A stretch of 64,000 bases of DNA from Pyropia yezoensis (GCA_009829735.1 CM020619.1:20279816-20343815); one strand, 5' to 3'; shown: positions 39,747-52,790, counted from the first letter of the stretch. The notes: generated from the sequence alone by a model not told the origin. A program made the numbers and translations.

Positions 39747-40084
39747 GCGCCGCGGCTCCCCCCCGTGTGGCCGTCCGCACACGGGGGGTGCTACCTTATC
39801 GAACGGGACGACCGGTTTAAGGACCTGGCCCGTCGCCTCCAAATCTCAAGGTCCGCGCTCGGCGGCGGCCGCCAAAGTCCCTCCGCTCCCCCGCACGGAC
39901 ACGCGCGCCGGCGGCCGCGCCGACCCCCCCCCACGACTCCATGCGCCGCGCCCTCCCTCATTGGGTGGCGTCGGGCGCGTCCCCCTGTGTCTTCAATTCT
40001 ATCCGGTACGGTTTGAAGCTGCCCTGGCTGAGCCGCCACTCCCTACCGGGCGCGCCCGCTGCCACTTGCCCCCCAGTGGGAGGC
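39747..40084. other. Spacer, possible continuation of the split ORF
   Basis: After the TAA the same frame encodes GGCYLIERDDRFKDLARRL before degenerating, so the older protein may have been longer. At 40085 the sequence switches abruptly to element 3. Confidence 0.35.
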
Positions 40085-43000
40085 CTAGCAGGCATCTGCA
40101 GAGTCCAGTCCAACCTGCGAACCTAAAAGCGCCATGGGTTGACCATGGCCAAGGGTACCGTAGACCTCCCAGCGGGGGGGTCGTCACTGCAAGTGATGGC
40201 GAACTATCGCCGTAAGGCCGTCACCCTTCCTCAAGGGACTATCCTCGGGATCGCCGAGCTCTTTGATAGAGACATCCTTGCCCCTGAGGAGAAAGGTGAA
40301 GTGGAACCACTTGAAGAACTGGCGGTCGCCGAGGCCACCGAGCTGGAGGAACCTGACATCGGGAAGCCTAATCAATCACCAACTTCGACGGAAATTCCGC
40401 CGAAGGACCAAGAAGCCTTGAAGGCCCGAGGCGAGGCTGACCTCGACCACCTTCCATCCTCGGTAGCCGAAGGGGTACGACGGATCCAAAGAAACCAAGA
40501 CTTCATGTGGACCGGCGGGGCTCTGGGTACCATTGCGGCAACCCAACATCGTATAGACCTGGTACCAGGCGCACGACCCGCCCGGTCGCAACCGCTCCGA
40601 GCGGTACCTATGCAGTGAGAGATCGTTGACGGAGAAGGAAAGAGGATGAGTAAAGCTAAGGTGATCCGACCTTCGATGTCGGAGTGCGGCGCCCCAGTCG
40701 TCATCAAACCGAAGAAGGATCAAACCCCTCGGTTCTGCATCGATTATCGACGCCTCAACTTGGTCACCAAGAAAGACTCATACCCTTTACCAAGGATGCA
40801 TGAGCGTATCGACTCCCTGGGGGAAACCACAGTGTGTACCACTCTCGACTGCAATGCCGGATACTGGCAGATCCGAGTTGCAGAGGAGGATATCCCCAAG
40901 ACGGCGTTCGTTTGTCACAGTGGAGTGTACGAGTTCCTAAAGATGCCCTTCGGATTGTCCAACGCCCCCGCCACATTCCAACGGGCCATCGGCATTATAC
41001 TGTCGGGAGTGAAGTAGCGTAACTGCCTAGTGTACCTGGACGCTGTCATCGTCTTCTCGCGTAATACGGATGACCCTGTGCAGCATGTCGACGAGGTACT
41101 CACCCTATTGCGGAACGCAGGCGTAAGCCTGCGTCTCAAGAAATGCGCCTTCTTTCCACTAGCCGTCGAGTGCCTGGGTCATCAGATCACATCAGGTAGA
41201 CTGGAAGTACTCGAGGCCAGTACCCGGGCACTCCGGGATGCGCGATACCCGAACCCCCAGCCAGAGCTGAAAAGCTTCTTAGGGATGTGCAACACATACC
41301 GATGGTTGGTGAAGGACTTCGCTCGTATAGCCAAACCGTTAACGGTTCTGACGAGCAGCAATTTGCCAAAGGGACTCCAACCCCCCTCGCCTAGCGAAAG
41401 AGAGGCATTCGAGTTTCTCAAGCAAGCCCTGCTAGCCCCACCCGTGCTTGAGTTGCCGCATACACGCGGGACCTTCGTCATCGATGTCGATGCCTGCGAT
41501 ACCCAAGTGGGATGCACCCTGCTACAGGGAGAGACCATCATCGGTACCGATAATGCTATCCCGGACCTACATCCGGTGGGATACTTCAGCCGGACACTCA
41601 ACCCGGCTGAGCGTAGCTATAGTGCCACCGAGCGCGAGTGCCTCGAAGTTATATAGAAAGTGCAACTGCTCCGGCTATACCTGGAAGGATCAAGGTTCAT
41701 CGTGAGGTCCGACCACGAACCTTGACGATGGCTCCTCAACCTTGGCGACAAGGATTCCGACAACCATGGACGGCTAGACCGGTGGAGGCTGAACATGGCC
41801 GAGCACGACTACCGGACCATATGTAAGGCCGGCTCTACCCATCATCTGGGAGACGCGCTGTCGCGACTCGATGCACCGAACGGGGATACCCGACAAGTAG
41901 ACGAGGACATCCCGGTGGTACTGGTTTGCATGGTGAGTAACGCTGCCAAAGGTATGGTTGACCATACCACGGCACACCTGGCGTGCCCATTGACCCTCGC
42001 GGACTACCGCGAGGCACAGGCCGATGACGATGACTGTAAACGCCATCGCGCTAACCTCCTGGCCGGCACGGCCGGCATCTTCTCCGAGAATGAAGACGGA
42101 CTCATATACAGGCGGGCACCCGCTGATGGACGGCACCAGGTCGTGGTTCCCGTGTCCTTACGACAAGCCGTCATGGAACGAGAACACGAGATCCCTACAG
42201 CCGGACGCCCGGGGGGCTCGCGCATGTTCGCAGCAATGCGGAGGTTCTTCTACTGGCCAGCAATGGCCGTCGACGTAGTCAACCACGTGCGGGGATGCCA
42301 CCCGTGTGCACGGAATCGGATGAGTCTTCATAGGCGGGCATCCGCTATGAGACTGTTCTCCCCGATTGGACCCAACGAGCAGGTCACTATCGACATACTC
42401 CGGCCACTTCCGGGAACGGAAGAAGGCAACTGGTTTATGCTGGTCATGTCTGACCGCTTCACGAAGCTATCACGAGCGGCAGCCATTTCGGATGATACGG
42501 CAAAGACCATCATGAGCGCAGTGGTTGACCACTGTATCAGTGCTTTTGGGGCGTGGGTCATGTCCATGCGCGTCGGTAACCTGACGCTGCCACCGGGGAG
42601 ATGCACTTGGTATGACATACCGAAGGGCCGTCCGGTCGAGCGGATCCACTTAGCTTGGTTGGCCAAGCTATCGTGGATGATACCTAAGCTCAAGGGTGTC
42701 CTTGACCGAACTCAACTTCGATACAAGAAGAACTTCGACGCCCGACTACGGGTACGCAACGCAACCCTGGCAACAGGTGACTGCGTCTATATCAGACACC
42801 AGAAGTTCCGAGGGAACAAGCTTCTGCAACCGGTCAAGGGACCGTACCAGATACTACACAGAGATGATGACTCTGTCATCCTCCACTCCGATACAGAAAT
42901 ACAACGCTTCAATCTCAATGATGTGACTCCGGCTCCTAAGCCGGAACAGCCTCAGCCGGTACCGGCTGGGTTGCTACATGAGGCTCTTACCACCCACCGG

Positions 43001-43195
43001 TCAGATGACCCGGTGGCGCCAGTTGGGATTTCATACCAGGTAGAGAGCGTGGTCGGACACACCGACCCGGACCTACCAGGACCCTGGTACGTTAAGTTGA
43101 TGTGGGTCGGATACGACTCACCCACCTGTGAAGAGGCGGCGAATACACCCCGCCAGCTCCTCACGCTTTACATGAGGCGACGCTCCCTACTGTAA
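40085..43195 (+). pseudogene. pol: pol remnant A of element 3 (protease tail to chromodomain)
   Basis: It matches element 1 from the protease tail through RT, RNase H and integrase to the chromodomain end. In-frame stops lie at 40616-40618 (TGA for CGA), 41015-41017 (TAG for TGG), 41654-41656 (TAG for TGG) and 41723-41725 (TGA). The RT catalytic YLDD is YLDA (41033-41044). About 260 bases of the integrase core are deleted at about 42550, removing two of the three catalytic residues. The end at 43195 is the same TAA as in element 1. Confidence 0.9.
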
Positions 43196-43254
43196 CAACC
43201 CGACCGACACCGACTTTGGCTGTCGGGGGGTGAGGCTTATACCTTCTAAGTATT

Positions 43255-45722
43255 TATTATACTGTCGGGAGTGAAGTGGCGTAACTGCCTGGTGTACCTG
43301 GACGATGTCATCGTCTTCTCGCGTAACATGGATGACCATGTGCAACATGTCGACGAGGCACTCACTCTCTTGCGGAACGCCGGGGTAACCCTGCGCCTCA
43401 AGTAGTGCGCCTTCTTTCAGCAGACCGTCGAGTATCTGGGTCACCAGATCACACCAGGTAAACTGGGAGTGCTCGAAACTAATACCCGGGCACTCTGGGA
43501 CGCGCGATACCCAACCGCCCAGACACAGCTGAAAAGCTTCCTGGGGATGTGCAACGTATACCGACGGTTCGTCAAGGACTTCGCTCGTATAGCCAAACCG
43601 TTAACGGTTCTGACGAGCAGCGCCTTGCCACAGGTACTACAACCTCCCTCGCCGAACGAGGGAGAGGTATTCGAGCTGCACAAGCAAGCTCTGCTAGCCC
43701 CACCCGTGCTTGCGTTGCCGCATAGACGCGGGACCTTCGTCATCGATGTCGATGCCTGCGATACCCAAGTGGGATGCACCCTGCTACAGGGAGAGACCAT
43801 CATCGGTACCGATCATGCTATCCCGGACCTACATCCGGTGGGATACTTCAGCCGGGCACTCAACCCGGCTGAGCGTAACTATAGTGCCACCGAGCGCGAG
43901 TGCCTCGGAGTCATATGGGCAGTACAACTCCTCCGACCATACCTGGAAGGTTCCAGATTCATCGTGAGGTCCGACCACGAACCTTGACGATGGCTCCTCA
44001 ACCTTGGCGACAAGGATTCCGACAACCATGGACGGCTAGCCCGGTGGAGGCTGAACATGGCCGAGCACGACTACCGGACCATATGTAAGGCCGGCTCTAC
44101 CCATCATCTGGGAGACGCGCTGTCGCGACTCGATGCACCGAACGGGGATACCCGACAAGTAGACGAGGACATCCCGGTGGTACTGGTTTGCATGGTGAGT
44201 AACGCTGCCAAAGGTATGGTTGACCATACCACGGCACACCTGGCGTGCCCATTGACCTTCGCGGACTTCCGCGAGGCACAGGCCGATGACGATGACTGTA
44301 AACGCCATCGCGCTAACCTCCTGGCCGGCACGGCCGGCATCTTCTCCGAGAATGAAGACGGACTCATATACCGGCGGGCACCCGCTGATGGACGGCACCA
44401 GGTCGTGGTTCCCGTGTCCTTACGACAAGCCGTCATGGAACGAGAACACGAGATCCCTACAGCCGGACGCCCGGGGGGCTCGCGCATGTTCGCAGCAATG
44501 CGGAGGTTCTTCTACTGGCCAGCAATGGCCGTCGACGTAGTCGACCACGTGCGGGGATGCCACCCGTGTGCACGGAATCGGATGAGTCTTCATAGGCGGG
44601 CATCCGCTATGAGACTGTTCTCCCCGATTGGACCCAACGAGCAGGTCGCTATCGACATACTCGGGCCGCTTCCGGTAACGGAAGAAGGGAAAAGGTACAT
44701 CCTCGTCATGTCGGACCGCATTACTAAGCTGTCACGAGCAGGAGCGATCCCGAAGGACACGGCCTACACGATCATGAACGCAGTGGTTGACCACTGGATC
44801 AGTGCTTACGGAGTAATGAAGCAACTCCTCTCCGACAACGGAGCCAACTTTACGTCAGCATTCTGCACTCAGGTCATGGGCATGTTCGTTATCGTACCAC
44901 GTCGGGCATCCGACTACCACCCGCAATCCAACGGGCAAGTGGAGCGGTTCAACCGCACCATCGTCAAGATGCTCCAATGCTATGTGACAGAACATACCAA
45001 CACGTGGGACAGACTTCTGTCCGCATTGAACCTGGCATACAATGCCAGGGCCCACCGGAGTACCAACATTGCGCCATAGGAATGGGTCATGCCAATGGGC
45101 GTCGGTAACATGATGCTGCCACCGGGCAGATGCACTCGGAATGACATACCGCAGGGCCGACCGGCCCAACGGATCCACTTGGCTTGGTTGGCCAAGCTAT
45201 CGTGGATGATACCTAAGCTCAAGGGTGTCCTTGACCGAACTCAACTTCGATACAAGAAGAACTTCGACGCCCGACTACGGGTACGCAACGCAACCCTGGC
45301 AACAGGTGACTGCGTCTATATCAGACACCAGAAGTTCCGAGGGAACAAGCTTCTGCAACCGGTCAAGGGACCTTACCAGATGCTACACAGATATGATCAC
45401 TCTGTAATCCTGCACTCCGATACGGAGATACAACGCATCAATCTCAACGATGTCACACCTGCTCCAAAGCCGGACCAGCCTCAGTCGGTACCGGCTGGGT
45501 TGCTACATGAGGCTCTTACCACCCACCGGTCAGATGACCCGGTGGGGCCGGATGGGTCTCCATACCAGGTAGAGAGCGTGGCCGGACACACCGACCCGGA
45601 CCTACCAGGACCCTGGTACGTTAAGTTGATGTGGGTCGGATACGACTCACCCACCTGTGAAGAGGCGGCGAATATACCTCGCCAACTTCTCATGCCTTAC
45701 ATGAGGCGATGACGCCTACTGT
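43255..45722 (+). pseudogene. pol: pol remnant B of element 3 (RT middle to chromodomain)
   Basis: It restarts abruptly inside RT (IILSGVKWRNCLVYLDDV, catalytic YLDD intact) and runs to the pol end. Stops lie at about 43402 (TAG for AAG), 43985-43987 (TGA, shared with remnant A), 45077-45079 (TAG) and 45710-45712 (TGA for CGA). The integrase core with LSDNGAN and NGQVERFN is complete here. The RNase H to integrase zinc part is almost identical to remnant A, whereas the RT part is clearly more diverged. Confidence 0.9.
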
Positions 45723-45799
45723 AACAACCCAACCGACACCGACTTCGGCTGTTGGGGGGTGAGGCTTATACCTACGAAGTAGGGTGTCACATGGATTCG

Positions 45800-45855
45800 G
45801 CAAGACTTAGGTTCACTAAGTTGGACCGGACTTAAGCAAACTAAGTAGGCTACTG
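45800..45855 (+). repeat. Degenerate palindromic repeats after pol, element 3
   Basis: About two units of the ACTTAGG...CTAAGT type seen at 7992-8112. Confidence 0.55.
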
Positions 45856-46289
45856 ACTTTAACAAGTTTACTTGAAGGAGATGACAAACTCCAATACTTT
45901 TAAGTTAACCTGAGGCTTACACCAAGGTAAACCTTCATCCATGGGGCAAGTGACGGACCGAGGAAGGTTGACCTTCACGAGTATTAACCAACCAGGATGG
46001 GTTGGGGGCGCGAGAAAAACCAAGGCAAGCCACTTCTATGACAGACGGGGTACTCCCCACAGGCAGCCATCGGTATCATGCAAGCGCCCCAGCGGGGGAT
46101 GAGTTTATACTCACTACTACCCGGCCACCGTAAGGGTCACCGGGTCCCTCTCCCTCACTACGACAGCGCTCCTCAGTGGGTAGACCCGCTGCCCGAAGGA
46201 GGCCACTCACGCGTAAACGCGTACACCTCCATGCTCCACCGGTCGGCAATCTCGCGACGGTCAATCGCCCGAGTTACCTCGGTGCATAG

Positions 46290-48535
46290 CTAGACGAAGG
46301 TGCTGCAGCCAGCCTCCACTTCATCCAGAGCTGTCTGGAGGCGGTCCAGCACACCACCGAAGCAACGCGCGGAACCAACAAGCGCAGCACCTGGGGGGAG
46401 TTCCCCCCAGCTAACAGAGAGACCCCCCCGCATTGCGCGGGTAACAAGGGCGTCAACGCCCTCATACCAGAGACGGGGACCCCCGTCAGGCATGACAGGG
46501 GCGGGAGGTGACACTGGCGCAGCCAGAGGAGCCACAGGAGCCGACACGGCTACCACCGGAGCCGGTGGCGCCTGATACGAGGCCCAATAGGACCCCACTG
46601 AAGGGGCTCCACCGTAAACCCGGCGGGGCTCCGCCCGACGACGGGACACCTCACGCTCCCCACCCGTAGAGTCCCACTCTCGGGGACGACGGCCAACCGC
46701 CATCGGTATCGGGTTACCGAACCACGGGGCGAGGATCTGAAGAGGGTCATGGATAACCATGGGAATACCCAGGTCAGGAACAGCCTCGGTGGACGCCCAC
46801 CCCCGGCAATTTGGCTCACCCGGCTGAGTACGCCGGATACGCAACGAGTGACGAGGCAAGGGGGAAGCCCCAGCCTGCGGGTCCCGGTACGGGGGAAGGG
46901 CCAACACCCCCGCCCAGTTCACGGCATCGTGAACAGCCAGGAGGGCCTCGAACTCCCGGGCCAACGCGGTCTTGGCAGCTATCATGTCCACGCCCAGCTG
47001 CCCGATATGCCGACGGACACCCGTCGGAAGATGAAACAGTCGCCCCTGCCGACGGACGGACAGCAGGAAGGAGGAAGCCTGCCCGAAGGTAACCTCGAGG
47101 GAGAAGGTCCCCTGCAGCGGGTGGACAGGCCGGGAGGCCAACACACTACCGAAGTATCGGAGACAGGAGCCGGTGTCAAACCGGAAAGCCGGGGCGGGCT
47201 CTCACCCCTCCTGCCACAGAGGCGGGCGCACGGGCGTGTCCACCGGCGCGCGACCGTTACCGGTCTGCATCGCACACGCTATATCGGTGCGGAATGCATC
47301 CGCCATGACACCATGGTTGCGTCGCCAGCTCAACGCCGACTTCAGCCCCGCCATGGGCGGGTACGGAGCCGTCAACGTCAGATACGGGGATGCCCCCGGG
47401 AAGTACTCAAACCCGGGATACCGGCCGGAATCGCCCACCGTCTGCCCAAACGCCACAGGAGCCACCGCCGACGCAACCCCCCGAGCACTAGCCGGGTAGT
47501 CAACCTCCCGCGGCAACGCGGGAGCAACCAAGTCGCATATCCCGAAAGCGGGGTCGAGAATGACTTCACCCCGCCCCACCCGGGTGCGCCAGAGCTGCGC
47601 ATGCCGGTCGTCCGGCTGACTCAGGATCCAATGATGCTCCACCCGGACCGCATTCGGCTGGTTCACCAGCCGCACCAACTCCCGCTCCCAACTCGGGTCC
47701 AACTTGACACGCCGGGAGGACCCTCCACGGTGACGCGGCTGTTGGAAGTCCACCCGCATCCGCCCAGCGGAGTCCATGGACTCCTGCACAGTGAGGCCTC
47801 GAACCCGAGCCACCAAGTCGGACATCGACAGAGAGGGTTGACCCGCCACCAAGGCGACGCCGCCACCAGCGGGGCAACCCGCGCGGGCCCAGGAAGAATC
47901 GGTGGCGCCGGGGGAAGCCTCACCGGCAGATGGGACGGTGGCGCAGGCGCACGGGGCCGAGGAGGAAGAAGAAGGGCGGGCACCCGCCCGGAGTAGCTCC
48001 CGGAGTCCACCGCAATCGGGGAAGACACGTCTTGACCACCTGTCGCCCGCAGCACCGCGGGCAGAGCGTCGCCGCCACCCGGGCCCGACGAGGGCACAAC
48101 GGGGACGGAGAGGGCAGACCCGTTACCCTCCTCCGCGGACGCACCACCAACCGGGCGGGCACCCGCGCCGTCTTGACCCGCCGTCCCGGCCAGGGTGCCG
48201 CCGCGACCGTCCGAAGCACCGGCTGCACCGTCTCGTGGTAGAGCCGCGCCGGCACCGGCGACAGGAGCCATCCGCGCCGCTGGAGGAGTAGGGGTAGAGG
48301 CAGCCACACGCGGTTGACCGCCACCCGACGGAGCCGTCGTGCCGCTGCAAACGGACGACAACCCGCCCGGCACGCCTTTCGCGGCCACACGGACGGTTAC
48401 CCGATCGTCGTCGTCAGACGAGATGGCCAGGAAGCACTCGACAGCGGTGGCGGAGACGGGTACGTCGTCCTGCATCACCTCCTCCTCCTCAAGCAGGAGG
48501 TCGACCTCGCCCCCGGGCACCTGGGGGTCCGACAT
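46290..48535 (-). pseudogene. Antisense ORF remnant of element 3
   Basis: Homologous to 8420-10870. It starts at ATG 48533-48535 (MSDPQV). The frame changes between the 48535 and 47852 segments (offset not a multiple of three), stops at TGA 47202-47204 just after LWQEG, continues in the same frame with PAPAFRFDTGSC and further conserved sequence, and ends early at 46290 where the element 1 copy goes on about 40 residues more. The folded part is highly similar to the element 1 protein. Function unknown. Confidence 0.75.
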
Positions 48536-49116
48536 GGTGGAGCCGGGGTAGCAGGGGCGCCCCGTGCCATAAAAAGGCCGCAGCCGGCTCGACCGGGGAC
48601 AAGGAACGCTCGCGGACGAGCCAGGGAAGCGCAGGCACCCGCGCTTATAACCACACGCTCAGCACGAGCGATACGGCAGCGCGGGGACGACCCGCGCCAG
48701 CCGAGCCACGAGGTCGCTCCACCCAGGCACCTTGGGCGGGGCCACGCCCCCCCCACACGGGGTAATCAAGAGGGATCACCCCCAACCGCCCCCACGCAAC
48801 AACGCGGGCAGCCCCCGCCCCCACTCACTTGTCCACACGAGAGTGGCCCCCCTACCACCAGACGCCTGGTGGCGGATCCGCTTGCACCACCCCTCGGAAA
48901 GGGGGGTCGTGAACAAAAACCCGCATCGGGAATTCAACGGTCCGAAAAACGGATCGTGCGTGTACCACACAAAAGGGGGGCATCCCCCTCAGACAACCCC
49001 GAAAAGGGGTGTCGGTCGCGAAAGGGCGCAGAGCCCCACCCGACTGGTGAACGGTCACGCGACCCACTTACATTCGGAAACCCGAATGCAACTCCACCCG
49101 AGGACGGGCCGAATCT

Positions 49117-49126
49117 AAGGGGGGGA
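49117..49126 (+). promoter_or_regulatory. Polypurine tract of element 3
   Basis: AAGGGGGGGA, the same tract as in element 1, two bases before the LTR. Confidence 0.7.
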
Positions 49127-49128
49127 TA

Positions 49129-49492
49129 TGTACCAATATGGATGACCGTATTGTGACCCTAATACTAGGGGGGCTACGTCTAACCCTTAACTTTCAATTT
49201 GGGAGTCCGTATTGGTGAGGGTATCTATAAGTTACGTATGACCAGAGGGACTTGCAGCTTGGGGTGGAGGGTAGTTAGTAGTGTCTTCGAGGGTTTATAA
49301 CGAGGGGGCCGGCGGCGAATCCACCGCCGGCCATGGTAGAACAACAAACCCCTCCCCATTTGGGCTCCCATCTTGGTCCCGTGGCTTGCGCTCCAAGGAC
49401 AGCAACCTTGGCCTCCCGGTGACATTGTTGCCGATCCCCCTTGGTAAGTGCCTCCTGAGAGTGGACGTGCAGCGGATACCTATTGTGCTGTA
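49129..49492 (+). repeat. 3' LTR of element 3
   Basis: 364 bp, clearly homologous to the element 1 LTRs with scattered differences; it ends TGTA instead of TACA. The Ty1/copia remnant begins directly after it. Confidence 0.9.
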
Positions 49493-50750
49493 CCGGGTCG
49501 TCGACCAGCTTGTGCAGCCATAGGGCTTCCTTCACCGCGGCAGCTGGCGCAATGTACTCTGCCCCCGCCGTGGAGGTAGCCACCGTCCGTTATGTCTTGG
49601 ACGCCCACGACACTGCCGCGCCGTTCGAGCGGAAAACCCATCCCGCGGTTACTCGCCGCGTGTCAGGGCAACCCGCGAAATCAGCACCGACTGCCTCTGT
49701 GAGGCCGCCCCCACCGCCGTACCGGATGCCCATTTTGTAGGTCCCCTCCAGGTAGCGCAGGACCGCCTTAGGCGCTTGCCACAGGTGCAGCTCCGTCAGC
49801 CGCAGGTACAGGGCAACCTTTTCGGCCGCCAGCGCCAGGTCCGGACGTGTCGACGTGCTGAGGTTCAGCTGCCCTCCAACCAGCTCCATGTAGCATGTCG
49901 CATTACTCAAGATGTTCTTCCCCGTGCGCCGCATGTCAAAGCCTTTTTTCATGAGCACCGTCGTGGGGTTGGCGTTCTCCATCTCAAACCTCTCGATGAG
50001 GGCCAGCCTGTGGCCCAGGCTGGACAGCTCCAACGTCTTGCTCTTGCGGTACTTCACAATCCGCATGCCGAATAAGTCGGAAAGCTCTCTTTGTTCCCGC
50101 ACCTCTTACTTGCCCTTGATCACCTGCCCCCCCCCCTCCAACACCTCCTTGCTCCGTGCCACCGTAAAAACGTCGTCGACGTGGACCAGCTGGTAAATGA
50201 TGGCGTGCATAGGGTAACGCCTGATGTAAAAGCACAGGTCGGCCTTGGATGAGTCGATGCCAGCATCCTTGTGAGGCTCGTCAAGGTCATCATGCCAAGA
50301 GGTCCCCGGCTGCTCGGCGCCGCAGAGAGCCCGATCCACCATGCAGATGATGTTGAGGCCGCCGCGCTCTTGCCCCTCGGGGTTGCTCAATGTGTACATC
50401 TTTGTGCATTGCGGCGTTCAGGTAGGCATTCTTGATGTCCAGTTCCCCTACCTCGAAGTCACATTCAGCTGCAACGGCCAACAGACACCGAAAAATGGCA
50501 CGGGCTGGGCACGGTTCCCGAGCCTCGTCGTATTGAAGCCCTTGAGTTTGAGTAAACACCTGCATGACCAGCCGTGCCTTGCACCGGTTGAAAGTGCCCG
50601 CCGTGTCATGCATACAGTCAAGCACGCTCTTGCTGGAGTTCCACTGGGCGCACAGTCAGTGCCCCGGGCGTCTACCCAATTTGTGGACGACGCGTCACGC
50701 GTGAAGGGGACTGGATTAGCCACCTTGGACCCCGCGGCGGGGTCCATCAA
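49493..50750 (-). pseudogene. pol: Ty1/copia pol remnant (RT and RNase H)
   Basis: Reading the minus strand: CNRCKARLVMQ and LDIKNAYLNAAMHKD (RT start), HVDDVFTVAR (RT catalytic YVDD as HVDD), TRPDLALAAEKVALYL, then RNase H with GADFAGCPDTRRVTAGWVF and NGAAVSWASK, and finally TAGAEYIAPAAAVKEALWL. These are the hallmark blocks of Ty1/copia pol. At least three frame changes break it, and its 3' end is cut by the element 3 LTR at 49492. Upstream of about 50750 nothing recognisable remains. Confidence 0.88.
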
Positions 50751-50818
50751 TCCACTCTAGACGGTGTCGGATGAGGAGGCCGAGAAAGACGGGCCTCATC
50801 GTCGGCGACCGGAACCAC

Positions 50819-52699
50819 GCGCGATGCGTTGCATCTCCGATTTTTGCCGCTGCAACTGGTTGCAATCGTTGCAATCCCCTGTAGCTCGCAATCGTGCGCC
50901 AACTATTACCCAACAGACTCCTGTGCTACAATGCACGTCTTCCGTTGAACTGCATTGTCTTTGCCTGCTTGTCAGTGCAATACAAACTTAATAGACTGCC
51001 TCGTAGCCACGCCTCTGAACGAGCTGCGAATGACTAGAGGTGGACAGTCTGCGGCCTCAGGCTCTGTAAAAACGGACTCCCCCACAACGAGCATTGAGCG
51101 GCGCAATCGTAGAAATGACACTCCAAACCCGTCCGATAAATTGTTCTGGCGCTGCCAGATCTCGTCGTCGGGGAGGTTTGCGCTTGAGCGACGTCCCCAC
51201 ACCTCTTCCAAAGCTCAATAGGCAAGGAAAATCTGGAGGCATCCCGTCATGGCCACGCAGTTCCCGACGCCCACGCTCACCACCGAGCTGATTCACGACA
51301 AAGGGCCTCCCCCTCGGCTCTGATTCTGTCCTGTTGCCATCAGAACAGTAGATCCTGTCTGAAGATCTCAGTCGACACACGCTGAGATCCATCGAACCCC
51401 CCTCAGAGCTCCCATACTACCCAGTCCGGATGATTCTGCGACCAAGTCAAGAGCATAATCGACTTGGTGCCGCAAACGCACACCAGCGGCCCAGGCGCCG
51501 ACCTGACAAAGATTTGTGATTTCTATCCATCGTCTCGTCTCTCTGTGCCGTCAGCCCTTCCCACCCACACAGGCATGAAATCGCTCGCTCGAATCTGCTC
51601 AATCACGGTCCCCACAAGCGCCGCTCCTTCCTTCTATCTCGATGTGCCGCGTTTGACCGCCGTGCTGCACGTTCTTGACCAAGTCACATCTACGCAACAC
51701 CCGGAGCGAAGAAAATGCCGAAAAGAAGCGACGGGAAGAAGATGCTTACGGCGCGCGCTGATGAAGGCCGAAATGCAGTTGCTCACTTCATTCGCCCTCC
51801 CCTCCACCCGCGCGCTGGCCTACCTCCCCCACTCCCTCCCCAACTCGTCCCAACCCCCACGTTCCTTACGTACGTGCGCTCCCGCCGCACGCTCTCCCCT
51901 GACCGCCCCCTGCCGCCCTTCGTCACTCCTCACTGCTTGTGCGGCTGCATCGTGAGCTACAAACACACGTTCGGGGGCGCAGAAACAGCGCATCTCACAC
52001 TGTTGTCTGACCGCGCTCGCGGTCTGGTCGCTCCATCTGAAAAAGCGATCTCCCGCTTTCTGAGACGGTACTGTTGTATTCCCTGAACATTCCGTGGTGC
52101 GCACACGAGAAATTATGAACGGTGACGTAGGCCTCAGGAGTGTCCAGTGTCCTGTCAGATACTCTCACGTATTGTCCCCGCATGCCAAGTCTCAGGCGAT
52201 AACGCTGTCTGTCTGTGAAGTATGTACACGTCCGAAGAGGGGAGACACGTGCGCGCTCTGGTTGGTGGATGCGATAAAGAACTTTGGAGGCACCTCTCTG
52301 TCTTGCTCGTACTTCAGGACTCGTGTGCTCTTACAGATGACACCTCTGCGGGTCTTATAGACTACTTAACTGGAGAAGAGTTCTTCGAAGAAACTTACAA
52401 AATCTTCTTGCATAATTTCCGAGGCCAATCGCGTTTATCCGCCACCACGTGCGCGCCCCCTGTTCCAGCTTCTGTGGCTATGGTCGCTGCGAGGGCAATG
52501 GACAGTGGCTGCCCTCTGCCTCCCGCCTCCCCCCCGCCACCCAGATCTGCCGGGGGGGTCCGCGGCCGCCCCCGTCGCCAGCCACCGCGGCCGCCACAGC
52601 GTCGCCAGTCACCAGAGCGGCGGCCGCGTGCAGCGGCAGGGACGTTTGGCATGGGAGTGGTGGCGGCAAATGCCTGCGCCAGCGCCGTAGCTAGCAGCG
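50819..52699. other. Mostly unassigned sequence inside the inverted-repeat element
   Basis: The first 150 bases are rich in TTGCAA-type words. Plus-strand frames at 51464-51955, 51715-52086 and 52222-52722 lack recognisable motifs; 52222-52430 has a more protein-like composition, but I cannot support a gene. Confidence 0.35.
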
Positions 52700-52790
52700 C
52701 CGGGGGTGGGGGGGGGGGTTGAGGGGGGTGGGGGGGGTGGGGGGGGTGGGGGGGGTGGGGGGGGTGGGGGGGGGTGGGGGGGGGTCGGCG
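52700..52790 (+). repeat. Poly-G/GGGGGGT tandem tract
   Basis: About eight G-runs of 6-8 bases separated by single T (one TTGA). High potential to form G-quadruplexes on the plus strand. Confidence 0.8.

Larger units (their letters stand above)
40085..49492 (+). mobile_element. 5'-truncated relative of element 1 (element 3)
   Basis: Homology to element 1 starts within the protease at 40085 (matching about 4540) and runs to a 3' LTR at 49129-49492. The 5' LTR, gag and most of the protease are absent. Pol is present as two overlapping partial copies (40085-43250 and 43255-45722), both with stop codons. The antisense ORF remnant (46290-48535) and polypurine tract are also recognisable. No target duplication can be assigned because the left end is missing. 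The element is dead. Confidence 0.9.

Noticed and set aside
51464..52086. Two overlapping plus-strand frames of 163 and 123 codons
   Set aside because: Ser/Pro/Arg-rich, no motif, no paired evidence such as conserved neighbours or signals.
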